Positions 26,903-35,670 of a DNA stretch of 64,000 nt are shown piece after piece. This DNA comes from Euryarchaeota archaeon UBA103. Lineage in GTDB: Archaea; Thermoplasmatota; Poseidoniia; Poseidoniales; Thalassarchaeaceae. Position numbers and translations under genes: made by a program. The notes beneath the pieces are model-generated. The model saw only the letters and a program-made list of their open reading frames with translations. It was not told where the DNA came from and searched no databases. Each line of letters opens with the position of its first letter. Position 1 is the first letter of the stretch. Where the stretch lies: assembly GCA_002506825.1 (NCBI GenBank), contig DAYH01000030.1, forward strand, positions 17,491 to 81,490. Direction: 5' to 3'.

Positions 26903-28645
26903 GTGCGATTTAACATTCACGTGGACGAATCTTCGGAATGGTCAGACTTATCTGTTTCTGAGCTTAAGGATGCCCTCAGGGCAATAGGAATGCCGATTTC
27001 TGGAAGAAAGGACGAGTTGGTAACTAGACTGGAAGAGTATTCGGTTTTTCAGGCCGAATTAGTCGATACTAAGTCCGATGAGGATAAATCTGCGGGTTTT
27101 CTAGATCGGATAGGGGATTTGCCATTTCCCGCATTAGTTGTGATTTCAATACTAATTGTTGGCAGTTCAGGGGGGGCAGTGATTTACGGTGATGAAATCC
27201 TCGATTTTATCCAAGGAGAACCGGAGTATGTATTGATTGATTTTGATAGTGAAAAAGCTAGAGAGTTTGCTCAAACGTTGGTTGATTTGGGGCATCCAGA
27301 ATGGGAAGGTAGAATGTCTGGAACTGTAGAAGAAGAAAATACAGCCAATTCGATTAAGAGTAATTTTACATCCATGGGGATACCATCCACTATGGACGAA
27401 TTCGATGTTAATATGTTCGAAATTGGGAGTGAACCAGATTTGTCAATATGCACTCCAGGAGATATCGGGAGTATTTTTGGAGGGCCAACTCCTTGCTCTA
27501 CGGCCGATGTTAATAGAGAGATAACTCAGTTCACGCACAGAGAGGACTATGTGATACAGGGCTATAGCGGATCCATAGATGTCTTTCATACTGAAAATGC
27601 TGAGATTGTTGACTTGGGAAACGGTAGTGAAGATTCCGATTGGGCGTCTGCTGCCAGTAAAATTGCCATGATTTGGATAGAGTCGGGGACTGATGGGAAT
27701 ACCGATTTGCTACAAAGAGCATTGGCCAATGATGTTAATTCGATGATCACGGTTAATTCTCTGATTAATTGTGATGACCTGGTAATGAATGACTGCGTTC
27801 CTTATTTCAAAGGAATAGATCTGACAAAATTTGATTTCATCCCTGATTCATTTGGTTTCATTATGGTCTCCAAGAGTGTCGGTACCTCAATATCCGATAG
27901 TGTGATAAATGGCGATGGAAGAATTCAGATGAGAATAGATGTGGATAATCAGGCCATATCGACTATCTATGTCCCGTGTGGAATAATTGAAGGAAAATCC
28001 GATTCAATAATTGTCCTAGGTGCCCATCATGATACAGTCTACAATAGCCAGGGGGCCGTAGATGACAGCTCTGGAGTGGCCACATTGCAAGAAATTGCCA
28101 GACAGTTTTCCATTCTAGAATCTAGATTGGGGGCGCCAGAGTATACGATTTACTTCTGTACTTGGGGTGGCGAGGAAGAAGGACTTTGGGGGTCTAAAGA
28201 ATGGGTTGACAAGTATAGGAATATGCTATCGGAAGACTTGCGTCTAAATATCAATCTAGACATGAATCATATTGATTTGGAGAGAAATAATGGCCTAACT
28301 ATCTATGGAAATAATCCAAAGGATACGAAGATAGTTAGAGGCATTAGTGCTAAATTTTCTGATGTCTACACAGATTTAGCTTCAAAGTATAGAGTAAATG
28401 TGAACGATATTCCATCTACAGCTATGCCTTACAACTCGGATCATGCTCCTTTTGTCTATGAGATAGACAATCAGCCAGACGATGGCATGGAATATGGCAA
28501 GGCCCTAGTGTGCTATGGATCAGGATCTAGCGAGTACCATACATATCTGGATACTATGGATCGTTTCAATGAGGAGAGTTTGGCAGTATCTGGAATAATA
28601 CTAGGGTCGTTCATCAGGTATCTGTCATACGGAGAAATATCTTAG
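26903..28645 (+). CDS. SAP domain plus membrane-anchored M28 metallopeptidase
   Basis: 580 residues from a GTG start. Residues 13-46 (WSDLSVSELKDALRAIGMPI, GRKDELVTRL) form a clear SAP motif, usually a DNA/RNA-binding helix pair. One membrane helix (about 75-96) places the rest outside the cell. The C-terminal part is an M28 aminopeptidase: His375 and Asp377 of AHHDT, DDSSGVA, the GGEEEGLWGSKEW glutamates, NLDMNHID, and SDHAPF supply the two-zinc site. A PA-like insert occupies the middle (about 190-320). It likely trims peptides at the cell surface; why a SAP motif sits at the cytosolic end is not known. Confidence 0.87.
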   Translation: MRFNIHVDESSEWSDLSVSELKDALRAIGMPISGRKDELVTRLEEYSVFQAELVDTKSDEDKSAGFLDRIGDLPFPALVVISILIVGSSGGAVIYGDEILDFIQGEPEYVLIDFDSEKAREFAQTLVDLGHPEWEGRMSGTVEEENTANSIKSNFTSMGIPSTMDEFDVNMFEIGSEPDLSICTPGDIGSIFGGPTPCSTADVNREITQFTHREDYVIQGYSGSIDVFHTENAEIVDLGNGSEDSDWASAASKIAMIWIESGTDGNTDLLQRALANDVNSMITVNSLINCDDLVMNDCVPYFKGIDLTKFDFIPDSFGFIMVSKSVGTSISDSVINGDGRIQMRIDVDNQAISTIYVPCGIIEGKSDSIIVLGAHHDTVYNSQGAVDDSSGVATLQEIARQFSILESRLGAPEYTIYFCTWGGEEEGLWGSKEWVDKYRNMLSEDLRLNINLDMNHIDLERNNGLTIYGNNPKDTKIVRGISAKFSDVYTDLASKYRVNVNDIPSTAMPYNSDHAPFVYEIDNQPDDGMEYGKALVCYGSGSSEYHTYLDTMDRFNEESLAVSGIILGSFIRYLSYGEIS

Positions 28646-28660
28646 TCGGCATTGAGACGA

Positions 28661-28681
28661 AACCGATATACACTATCGGTT
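28661..28681. promoter_or_regulatory. Inverted repeat overlapping the peroxiredoxin TATA box
   Basis: AACCGATA (28661-28668) and TATCGGTT (28674-28681) are perfect 8-bp inverted arms around TACAC. The A/T core (ATATAC, 28666-28671) is centred about 26 bases before the peroxiredoxin ATG, the spacing expected for a leaderless archaeal transcript. A factor bound to the repeat would cover the TATA box. A hairpin ending the upstream peptidase message is the alternative. Confidence 0.55.
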
Positions 28682-28694
28682 GTCGGCTTAGTTT

Positions 28695-29162
28695 ATGGTC
28701 AAAATAGGAGAAACCGCCCCTGCCTTCACACTGAAAACCACTGACAAGAGCGATGTCAGTCTGTCTGATTATGCTGGACAGAATGTCATTTTGGCATTCT
28801 ATCCTGGTGCTTTCACCGGGGTTTGTGACAAAGAAATGTGCGCCTTTCAGGATAATATTAGCAAGTTGAATGGTGCCGGGACCATTGTTCTTGGAATTAG
28901 CGTTGACTCTCCATGGGCCAACAATGCTTTCTCCCAGAAATATGACCTCGAGTTCTCCCTACTCTCTGATGTGGACCGAGAAGTCGTCAAAAGCTATGAT
29001 GCCTCATTTGTAGGCCTCGGTGGCATTGAGGGATATGTTAGTGCCAATAGAGTGGTGATAGTGATAGATGGCGATGGGATTGTGCGATACCGATGGGACG
29101 CGGAAAATCCAGGGGTTGAGCCAGATTATGATGCTGTAGTGGACTTTGCGTCTACTCTGTGA
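28695..29162 (+). CDS. Peroxiredoxin (AhpC/TSA, thioredoxin-dependent)
   Basis: 155 residues with a thioredoxin fold. The peroxidatic site FYPGAFTGVCDKEMC contains Cys44 in the TxxC motif; Cys49 is a possible resolving cysteine, as in BCP/AhpE-like enzymes. The enzyme reduces hydrogen peroxide and organic peroxides in the cytosol. The ATG at 28695 has no ribosome site but a TATA-like element 26 bases upstream, consistent with leaderless translation. It is followed by a 45-base gap and the convergent argS gene. Confidence 0.92.
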   Translation: MVKIGETAPAFTLKTTDKSDVSLSDYAGQNVILAFYPGAFTGVCDKEMCAFQDNISKLNGAGTIVLGISVDSPWANNAFSQKYDLEFSLLSDVDREVVKSYDASFVGLGGIEGYVSANRVVIVIDGDGIVRYRWDAENPGVEPDYDAVVDFASTL

Positions 29163-29207
29163 TGAGCTTCATATTCTGTGCCAACGATGAGATAAAATCA
29201 GTTGTAA

Positions 29208-30950
29208 CTACATCATCTCGGGAGATTTAATCCCCAGAAGTTCCAAACCAGTTGAAATCACTCTTGCTGTTAAATCACATAATGCCAATCTACTCATCAT
29301 AGTTTTATCATCTTCCGATTTTAGTATCGGACAGGCCTCATAGAAAGTGGCAAATGCAGAAGAGGTAGCATGAATGTGGGTACAGAGTTTGTGAGGGTGT
29401 AAACTGGAAATTGATTTGTCCAAAGATTCCGCGAAATTTAGTATGCACTTGGCTAGGGTCTCCTCCTCTTCAGTGAACAGCTCGATTTTAGAATTTCTTA
29501 GTGACTCCCTACTTACAGAAGTCAGCGAAAAAATGCGTGATATCCTTGCATGAGAATATTGAAGATAAGGCGCGGTGTTTCCTTCAAATGAAAGCATCTT
29601 ATCCCAATCAAAGACATAATCCTTAGACCTGTCAGTGGAGAGATCGGCATACTTTACCGCCCCTATTCCTATCATCTTTGAAATTCTAGCCTTATTTTCA
29701 CCTATGAGCTCTGGATTCTTCTCCGAAATGGCACTATCAGCCCTGATGATTGACTCCTTCAATAGATCAACAAGTTTTGCTGAATGTCCCGTCCTACTTT
29801 TCAGCATCTGTCCGTTTGAGTCTAGTACCGAGCCGAAATTTATGTGTGTGGCCGTATGTCTTTCATCCATGAATCCAGCTCTTGAGGCGACCTCAAAAAC
29901 CATCTCAAAGTGTTGTTTCTGAGGAGTTCCCACGACATACATCAGTTCGTCGCATGAAATTCTTTCCACCCTATCAATGATACAAGCCAAGTCTGATGTG
30001 GAGTAGTTGTACCCTCCATCCCCCTTCTTAATTATCACAGGAAATGGAGCACCTTCCCTATTGACCCATTTTCCACCCAAATATACTACACTAGCCCCTT
30101 CACTCTCTTCTAACATTCCTGATTCACGTAATCTTTCAACGACTGTCGGCAGTAGGTGCCTATATGCTGACTCGCCCATAATATCATCATCATCAAGGAG
30201 AACATCTAACATCTCGTACACTTCATTGAAGTAAATCGTTGATACGTCCACTAAGACCTTCCAGAGTCTGAGTGTATCGGAATCCTCGGCTTGGAGAAGA
30301 ACAACCCTAGATCTCGCCCTCTCTGCGAATAAATTATCATGATCAAATTTTACTCTGGCCTCTTTGTAAAACTGATCAAAATCTGAAATTGCCCTCTCAG
30401 AGGTAAAATTATCTTCGCCTAAATCGATTAAATGCTCAATTAACATTCCAAAGGGAGTACCCCAATCTCCTATGTGATTCTCCCTGATTACTTCATGGCC
30501 CTTGAATCGTAGCATTCGGACTATTGCATCTCCAATTACCGTGGACCTGAGGTGGCCAACATGCATTTCTTTGGCCACGTTTGGTGCCGAGTAATCAACA
30601 ACAATTTTTCTGGGACTATCCTTGCTAACTCCCAGCATGCCATCAGATAATAACCCCATAGTTTTGTTTGCCAACCACTCGGATTCGGCCTTCAGATTAA
30701 CGAATCCATTCATGGAAGAAGTTAGTGCTATTCCCTGTAAAGAAGGAGATATCAGTCTAGAAATCTGCTCTGAGACTTCGATGGGGGATTTCTTGAATCT
30801 ACGAGATAATGAATGGCAAGGAATTGCAACATCCGCCATAGGGCCCAGTGTTGATGGACCGATCAAATTGGAAATTTCTTCCTCTGAAATATCTAATTCT
30901 GAGATTGAGTCGTAAATCAGAGGAGTACAGGCTTCGATTAGATCTCTCAT
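29208..30950 (-). CDS. argS: Arginyl-tRNA synthetase
   Basis: 580 residues, class I. The HIGH motif appears as HVGH (130-133) in APNVAKEMHVGHLRSTVIGDA, with NHIGDWGTPFGML following; the lysine loop is GQMLKSRTG. The C-terminal all-helical anticodon-binding domain ends in LELLGIKSPEMM. The ATG at 30950 is preceded by GAGGTG, which lies next to the stop codon of the upstream aRF1 gene; a TTG at 30962 would overlap that stop and is less likely. It charges tRNA-Arg. It is cotranscribed with the release factor gene. Confidence 0.95.
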   Translation of the reverse strand: MRDLIEACTPLIYDSISELDISEEEISNLIGPSTLGPMADVAIPCHSLSRRFKKSPIEVSEQISRLISPSLQGIALTSSMNGFVNLKAESEWLANKTMGLLSDGMLGVSKDSPRKIVVDYSAPNVAKEMHVGHLRSTVIGDAIVRMLRFKGHEVIRENHIGDWGTPFGMLIEHLIDLGEDNFTSERAISDFDQFYKEARVKFDHDNLFAERARSRVVLLQAEDSDTLRLWKVLVDVSTIYFNEVYEMLDVLLDDDDIMGESAYRHLLPTVVERLRESGMLEESEGASVVYLGGKWVNREGAPFPVIIKKGDGGYNYSTSDLACIIDRVERISCDELMYVVGTPQKQHFEMVFEVASRAGFMDERHTATHINFGSVLDSNGQMLKSRTGHSAKLVDLLKESIIRADSAISEKNPELIGENKARISKMIGIGAVKYADLSTDRSKDYVFDWDKMLSFEGNTAPYLQYSHARISRIFSLTSVSRESLRNSKIELFTEEEETLAKCILNFAESLDKSISSLHPHKLCTHIHATSSAFATFYEACPILKSEDDKTMMSRLALCDLTARVISTGLELLGIKSPEMM

Positions 30951-30958
30951 ATTACACC

Positions 30959-32242
30959 TCAAGATATTGAGTACCTCAATAGAGCGGTTATTCCGCCAAA
31001 TGCATCGAATAGAGTAGCGCCCTCTTCCGTATCCATAGAAATCAGGGTAACGGAAGCGGAAGTATGGCCTGCCAACAGAGTTAATTCATCGATTAAATCC
31101 ATTGACCTTTCTGCATCCTCCACAACATCCTCAGACGAACAGCTAGGACATACAGGAATCTCTGACCTTCTACTTTGAGTTCCCTCCCATTCTGACTTAC
31201 AATGCCTACAAATCCACATTACTCTCCTTTTTCTGATATTTTCAGATAGTAATAATCTCTCAACTGCGCCCTGCTCTAGAGCGTTTCTGATCATCATCTC
31301 CCCATATGTGGCTTTTGGATGAGCTTGCATCACTTCTCTCAAGAATCTATCAACCAGCTTTCGCTCTGTATCTAATTCGATTTGGTCCATTAGGCCCCCT
31401 GCTCTCTGAACCAACTCCCTGAGTCCACTTTCATTGGAATATCCTACATCGAAGAACGGCTCTCTAATTAGTTTCTTAATTTCATGATGGAAGTAATCAT
31501 TCTTCACAACATAATCTTTTGTTGCACCTGGTCCGCCGATAATTATCCCCTGGAGATTTTCAATCATTGGCAACCAGTATGAAGAAGCCCTTTCCGCGGA
31601 TTTCTTGAAGAATTTGTCCGCGGCTTCTTCGATTAACCTCTCGAATCTCTGTGCCGACTGACCACCTCTACCGTGCTTTGAAGGGACTAGCGATGTAACA
31701 TGTTCCTGACAATGTAACCTCTTTCCACTAGCAAGTCCATATGCCGCTTCGGACCTATCTATGACAAAAAGGCCGTATGCTGTCCTATCAATTAGCATCT
31801 CCTCGAGCTGACTGATCTCAAATGTTGAGCCGCACCTGTATCTGTAAGATGTAAATGCCTCGGGAGGATCGTCAATAACTATCGACATTAGTCTAGTTTT
31901 ATTATTTCCAACAATGACGTGTCCTACGAATAAGGCCATTCCTCTTTCTCCGGGCGTTTTGTATCGGTTTAAGCTGGCTATGGCAGACTCTATAGCATCA
32001 GAAACATGCTTCCTAGTCAGCTTAGACTTGATGTTTGCCGCCTGTCCAGCTTCATTAGAAAGTTGATGTCTGACATCGCTTATCATCCTATCAGGGGGCA
32101 CTACGACCGAAACTAGCTCGGTACCCATTCCCTTCATTGCAGACAAGTCCTCTACTGCCTTCTTGAGGCGTAATCTCCTTTGCTGGACTTCAATATCGTC
32201 GGATATGGCACTACCCCCAGTTAAAGGCCGGAGGGGCAGCAT
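30959..32242 (-). CDS. prf1: Peptide chain release factor aRF1
   Basis: 427 residues, the archaeal/eukaryal class 1 release factor. NIKS (70-73) in domain 1 reads stop codons, GGQ (193-195, within GRGGQSAQRF) triggers peptide release, and GGPGATKDY marks the domain 2/3 junction. A zinc-ribbon-like pair (CRHCKSEWEG and CPSCSSED) sits near 345-375 as in many archaeal aRF1 proteins. It ends all three stop codons. The gene heads a two-gene operon with argS and is divergent from pyrH across a 61-base gap without a convincing TATA box. Confidence 0.95.
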   Translation of the reverse strand: MLPLRPLTGGSAISDDIEVQQRRLRLKKAVEDLSAMKGMGTELVSVVVPPDRMISDVRHQLSNEAGQAANIKSKLTRKHVSDAIESAIASLNRYKTPGERGMALFVGHVIVGNNKTRLMSIVIDDPPEAFTSYRYRCGSTFEISQLEEMLIDRTAYGLFVIDRSEAAYGLASGKRLHCQEHVTSLVPSKHGRGGQSAQRFERLIEEAADKFFKKSAERASSYWLPMIENLQGIIIGGPGATKDYVVKNDYFHHEIKKLIREPFFDVGYSNESGLRELVQRAGGLMDQIELDTERKLVDRFLREVMQAHPKATYGEMMIRNALEQGAVERLLLSENIRKRRVMWICRHCKSEWEGTQSRRSEIPVCPSCSSEDVVEDAERSMDLIDELTLLAGHTSASVTLISMDTEEGATLFDAFGGITALLRYSIS

Positions 32243-32303
32243 TTCAACCCTTAGACTCCGCTAGGGCAAAGGAATTGAAAGGGGCGTCCTAGCTCGACGG
32301 TCG

Positions 32304-33008
32304 ATGACGACCGTGATTGTCGCACTCGGAGGGAGTCTGCTCCGTCCCGAGATTGAAGAAAGGCATACTTGGCTAGAGGATCTAGTTTCGGTAATTAGGG
32401 ACAGGGTATCGATGGATGATAGGATCGGGATAGTCGTCGGAGGAGGAGCTCCGGCCAGAGAGGGGATTGAGCTAGCTCGGCCAATGATTTCAGATGAGGC
32501 CCATCTGGATAAAATAGGCATAGCGGCAACTAGGCTAAATGCTACTATTGTCAGAGAATCACTTTCAGATTCCGGCATTCCCGTATCTGGAACCATTCCT
32601 AAGAGTGTTGATGAAGCGGTGCTTCTACTTGAGACTCGTCAAGTTGTCGTCATGGGAGGAACTAATCCTGGGCATACAACAGACGCTGTGGCGATACGTT
32701 TTGCAATATCTTCTGAAGCTGATAAGTGTATCATAGCCACCAATGTAGCAAAAGTTTTCGACAGTGATCCAAGAGTCAATCCAGATGCTATACCATATGA
32801 TTCACTAACCCATAGCCAACTACTGGAGATAATTGGATCTTCTCAACACACAAGAGCCGGAATTTCCCAAATTGTCGATCCTGTTGGGGCCATTGATGCC
32901 TCTGAATCAGGCCTGACCTTGAATATCCTCGATGGAAGAAATGTGCACCTCATTAGAGAGGCGATTGTTGGAGGGGACTTTCAGGGAACAGAGGTAAGGA
33001 GGGGCTAA
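32304..33008 (+). CDS. pyrH: UMP kinase, archaeal type
   Basis: 234 residues of the amino-acid kinase superfamily. The N-terminal ALGGSLL loop, VVGGGAPAR, LDKIGIAATRLNA, and GGTNPGHTTDAVAIRFA with ATNVAKVFDSDP are the signature of archaeal PyrH, which phosphorylates UMP to UDP. It fits with carAB, dut and the dNTPase-like HD gene in the same window as part of pyrimidine metabolism. The next gene begins three bases after the stop codon, with GGAGGGG in the end of this gene as its ribosome site. Confidence 0.92.
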   Translation: MTTVIVALGGSLLRPEIEERHTWLEDLVSVIRDRVSMDDRIGIVVGGGAPAREGIELARPMISDEAHLDKIGIAATRLNATIVRESLSDSGIPVSGTIPKSVDEAVLLLETRQVVVMGGTNPGHTTDAVAIRFAISSEADKCIIATNVAKVFDSDPRVNPDAIPYDSLTHSQLLEIIGSSQHTRAGISQIVDPVGAIDASESGLTLNILDGRNVHLIREAIVGGDFQGTEVRRG

Positions 33009-33011
33009 ATC

Positions 33012-33329
33012 TTGAGCAGGGCCGATAGAATCGCTAATGCTGGAAGAAGAACGGCTAAGGAAGCGAGAGATGCGGCCAATAAGAGAAGGCAATCGGAAAG
33101 CCGTAAGGTTTCGAATAAATCCATAGATGTCAGGCCCCATAGGCATTGTGTCGTATGCTGGAAACCGATTTCTCTGGAGATTGAGCCTGCAGTTTGCGAC
33201 GATGAGGCTTGTATTGAAAATAATAAGAAAAGGGAGTCTTCTAGAAAGAGACTGACCGTAATGTTGTATCTGTTTCCCGGTATTGCTATCCTACTAATTT
33301 TCTTACAGATGATGTCAGGGGGAGCATAA
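33012..33329 (+). CDS. Small zinc-ribbon membrane protein (DUF2116-like)
   Basis: 105 residues from TTG at 33012, supported by GGAGGGG seven bases upstream. A basic N-terminal half rich in Arg and Lys (residues 1-40) leads to a zinc-binding segment, HRHCVVCWKPISLEIE then CDDEACIENNKKRES, in the pattern CxxC...CxxxxC of DUF2116-type proteins, and a single C-terminal membrane helix (about 80-100). It would sit in the membrane with the zinc domain and basic tail in the cytosol. It is coupled to pyrH upstream and a membrane protein downstream. Function unknown. Confidence 0.7.
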   Translation: MSRADRIANAGRRTAKEARDAANKRRQSESRKVSNKSIDVRPHRHCVVCWKPISLEIEPAVCDDEACIENNKKRESSRKRLTVMLYLFPGIAILLIFLQMMSGGA

Positions 33330-33343
33330 ATGGAGGGATATTC

Positions 33344-33928
33344 ATGAATATGGTCAGAATCTTGTCAATACTTCCGGGCCTTGTGGGCGGCCTGTGTGTA
33401 TTGATGGTCCTTGGTAGCCTTATTGGGATAGATGTGGAAAATTCACGTACTGACGTCCCCATCGTACCGTGTACTGATGATTCTGTTGGTTGTCCAGTTG
33501 GGATGACTGGTGAAGATTTGATAGTGCCTCCCGCATTCGTGTTGCTAGAGATAAGTATGAAGCTGGAATGGGACGAACCGGATAGAAGTTGGATTGGAGT
33601 TGTTGACGCGAAGTATGAAGAAGATTGCCCTCCTGATTCCAATGGCCTTACTTCTTGTACATCTGATGACTTTGAATTCATTGCAGGAGGTCCTGATTCC
33701 TTAGATGGAAGCTTAGAGTTTGTGTTAGAGCCGGGAAAATATCGTTTTGTAACGGCTGGAAAGGATGGCTCCACCCTTGACGAACAATTGGTCACTATTG
33801 AACCTGAAATTCATCTAGCTGGATTTGTAGAGATACTACTTGCCGCCATAGGATTGACACTGCTTCTAGGTGCTAGCCAGATGGCATTTCCTCTCAGGGA
33901 GATGTGGAAGCGCTTTAGAGAAGCGTAA
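33344..33928 (+). CDS. Membrane protein with extracytoplasmic domain, unknown
   Basis: 194 residues. A first membrane helix (about 5-28, ILPGLVGGLCVLMVLGSLIGI), an outside domain of about 125 residues with five to six cysteines (PCTDDSVGCPVG, DCPPDSNGLTSCTSDD) likely forming disulfides, and a second helix near 162-182 followed by a basic tail (REMWKRFREA). A GGAGGG ribosome site precedes the ATG. It is the third gene of the pyrH unit. No family recognised; the beta-rich outside domain (EWDEPDRSWIGVVDAKYEE, LEPGKYRFVTAGKDG) resembles small jelly-roll or Ig-like folds. Confidence 0.6.
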   Translation: MNMVRILSILPGLVGGLCVLMVLGSLIGIDVENSRTDVPIVPCTDDSVGCPVGMTGEDLIVPPAFVLLEISMKLEWDEPDRSWIGVVDAKYEEDCPPDSNGLTSCTSDDFEFIAGGPDSLDGSLEFVLEPGKYRFVTAGKDGSTLDEQLVTIEPEIHLAGFVEILLAAIGLTLLLGASQMAFPLREMWKRFREA

Positions 33929-33973
33929 ATCTAGCATAGATTGCTTGAATAACCTATTCCTACTCGTAGTAGC

Positions 33974-34090
33974 ATGTCTGACCGCTGCCCGGGGTGTGGA
34001 TCAAAAATGGATATTGGCGGCCTGCCTATCTCCATAGGCGGCTTCGATATGTATTGCACGACGTGCGGACACATTTGGCACATCAATTAG
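33974..34090 (+). CDS. Zinc-ribbon micro-protein, 38 aa
   Basis: A 38-residue open frame begins MSDRCPGCGSKMDIGG and ends DMYCTTCGHIWHIN. It has two CxxC knuckles 22 residues apart, the pattern of a complete one-zinc ribbon. It follows the pyrH group by 45 bases and its TAG overlaps, by four bases, the stop codon of the convergent GTPase gene. The four cysteines and proper start and stop make a real gene likely. Function unknown. Confidence 0.65.
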   Translation: MSDRCPGCGSKMDIGGLPISIGGFDMYCTTCGHIWHIN

Positions 34091-35121
34091 GACAGGTCAT
34101 TTCTAGGCCAGTCCTCTGGTAGAATTAGAGGGTCTACTATATCGTCAGCGGCAATCATTTCAACAAGCCTTTCTCTCAAATGCTCCATTCCCTCCCCCGT
34201 GATTGAGCTGATGGCTAAGTCATTCCCCCTTTCTGCAGATTGGTGTAAGTCTAATTTACTGTGAACGACGAGGATTGGCCTCTCTGAGATCAACCCACTT
34301 ACTTCTTCAAGTAGATTCATTTGCTCGTCTAGGTTAGTCGTTGCATCTGGCGTTGGATCTATCAAGAACAAAAGTACATCCCCCACATTCTCCAAGGCCG
34401 CAATGGCCTGCATCTCGATATTATTCCTCTCGACCATAGGCCTGTCTAGAAGGCCGGGGGTATCGACCATCTGATATTTTCTCCTTCGATGCATGAAGTG
34501 GCCAAGGTGTAATTGCTTGGTAGTGAATGGATATGCCGCGACCTCGGGCTCTCCGCTCGATAGAGAATTAATCAAAGCAGATTTACCTACATTGGGAGAT
34601 CCGGCTACCACAATACAAGGTTCGGTAGAATCTATAGAAGGTAGCTTTCTTAGTATATCACGAGCCTCCCCCAGCCATTCTATTTCTGGAGAAATTTGCT
34701 CAATTATTGAAGAGAATCTGCCATATGCCGATCTTCTGGCCTGGTGAAATCCATCTATATCCCTGAGCCTTAGAATCTTTCTTTGAGTATCTCCTGCTAT
34801 CGATCTTACTCTTTCTGCCCCCCATTGAATCGCACCTAGACTCTTCCTGTAATTGTCATTACCGACAGCTGCGTCTACGAGAGCTTGATCAAATTCGGAT
34901 AAGGCATTCAAACTGGGCCACCTCTCAACGTATGCAATGAGTGTGGTATCAATTACTGCAGCCGCGGACTGTACCATCTTATTCATCTGCTTTCTAACTC
35001 TGTGATACTTATCTGGATCCTCTACGGTATCCGACTGTCTACTGGCCTTTCTGAAAGCCTTATCGAGAATCTCATCTGTTTTCAAAACAGTTGGGATTTT
35101 TCTCCATTCGATTGATGCCAT
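34087..35121 (-). CDS. NOG1-type GTPase (ribosome biogenesis)
   Basis: 344 residues from the ATG at 35121, preceded by AGGA; the frame extends upstream but MASIEWRKIPTVL matches the family start. An N-terminal helical domain (1-165), as in NOG1, comes before the G domain: P-loop GSPNVGKS (174-181), switch region YPFTTKQLHLGH, DTPGLLDRP (G3), then HSKLD as the G4 equivalent (usual NKxD). NOG1 acts in large ribosomal subunit assembly. The histidine-containing G4 motif HSKLD is a common NOG1 variation in archaea as far as I recall. Single gene, divergent from the 35230 gene. Confidence 0.88.
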   Translation of the reverse strand: MASIEWRKIPTVLKTDEILDKAFRKASRQSDTVEDPDKYHRVRKQMNKMVQSAAAVIDTTLIAYVERWPSLNALSEFDQALVDAAVGNDNYRKSLGAIQWGAERVRSIAGDTQRKILRLRDIDGFHQARRSAYGRFSSIIEQISPEIEWLGEARDILRKLPSIDSTEPCIVVAGSPNVGKSALINSLSSGEPEVAAYPFTTKQLHLGHFMHRRRKYQMVDTPGLLDRPMVERNNIEMQAIAALENVGDVLLFLIDPTPDATTNLDEQMNLLEEVSGLISERPILVVHSKLDLHQSAERGNDLAISSITGEGMEHLRERLVEMIAADDIVDPLILPEDWPRNDLS

Positions 35122-35229
35122 GTGTCTTCCTGACTCTACGACAAACCCTTTCCTATTCAAGACAGTAGCCAGAAATTGTATGGATTTTCAAATCAAGCCC
35201 TTTTTCTATATGGACCCCGCCGAAAGCAC

Positions 35230-35667
35230 ATGCCCGACATATCCAGTACACTTCCCGATTGGGCGATAAAGATTCATCGAGCCCACGGTTCTCCTGAATT
35301 GAATGATATTCAGGATGTTTTTCATGGTCCTCTTTCAAGTCGTAGCGCTGGGCTGAGAAAGGATGACATCATTGAGATAATTATTGATTCTAGAGCTATT
35401 TCTACTGGTAGTGAAAATATTGCAAGGGGGATGCTGATCGGGACTACAAGAAACGCTGTTGAGATCATGGATGATGCCGGCATATTCAGATCCATAGCCC
35501 GAGATGTGATTGTGGAAGTAAGGCTGATCGCCCATATGAGAGTCCCCTATCTTGAAGATAGGGAAATGATGACCTTCGAGAAAGAGGATATGCGACGTAG
35601 ATCAAGTATGCAAGAAAAGGCTGAGCAGATGGCTGATGGCGGCATGGATAGCCACCTGTGGGGTTGA
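35230..35667 (+). CDS. Hypothetical protein with Sm-like strand pattern
   Basis: 145 residues from the ATG at 35230 (an upstream in-frame start at 35176 lies close to the divergent promoter and is less likely). The middle reads as five short strands (DDIIEIIIDSR, GMLIGTTRNAVEIMDDAG, ARDVIVEVRLIAHMR) in the spacing of an Sm/Lsm-like barrel, followed by a long charged helix (about 108-140). No signal peptide or membrane segment. It is three bases before the PCD gene. The Sm resemblance is my reading of strand spacing and is not a confirmed family match. Confidence 0.55.
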   Translation: MPDISSTLPDWAIKIHRAHGSPELNDIQDVFHGPLSSRSAGLRKDDIIEIIIDSRAISTGSENIARGMLIGTTRNAVEIMDDAGIFRSIARDVIVEVRLIAHMRVPYLEDREMMTFEKEDMRRRSSMQEKAEQMADGGMDSHLWG

Positions 35668-35670
35668 GAA

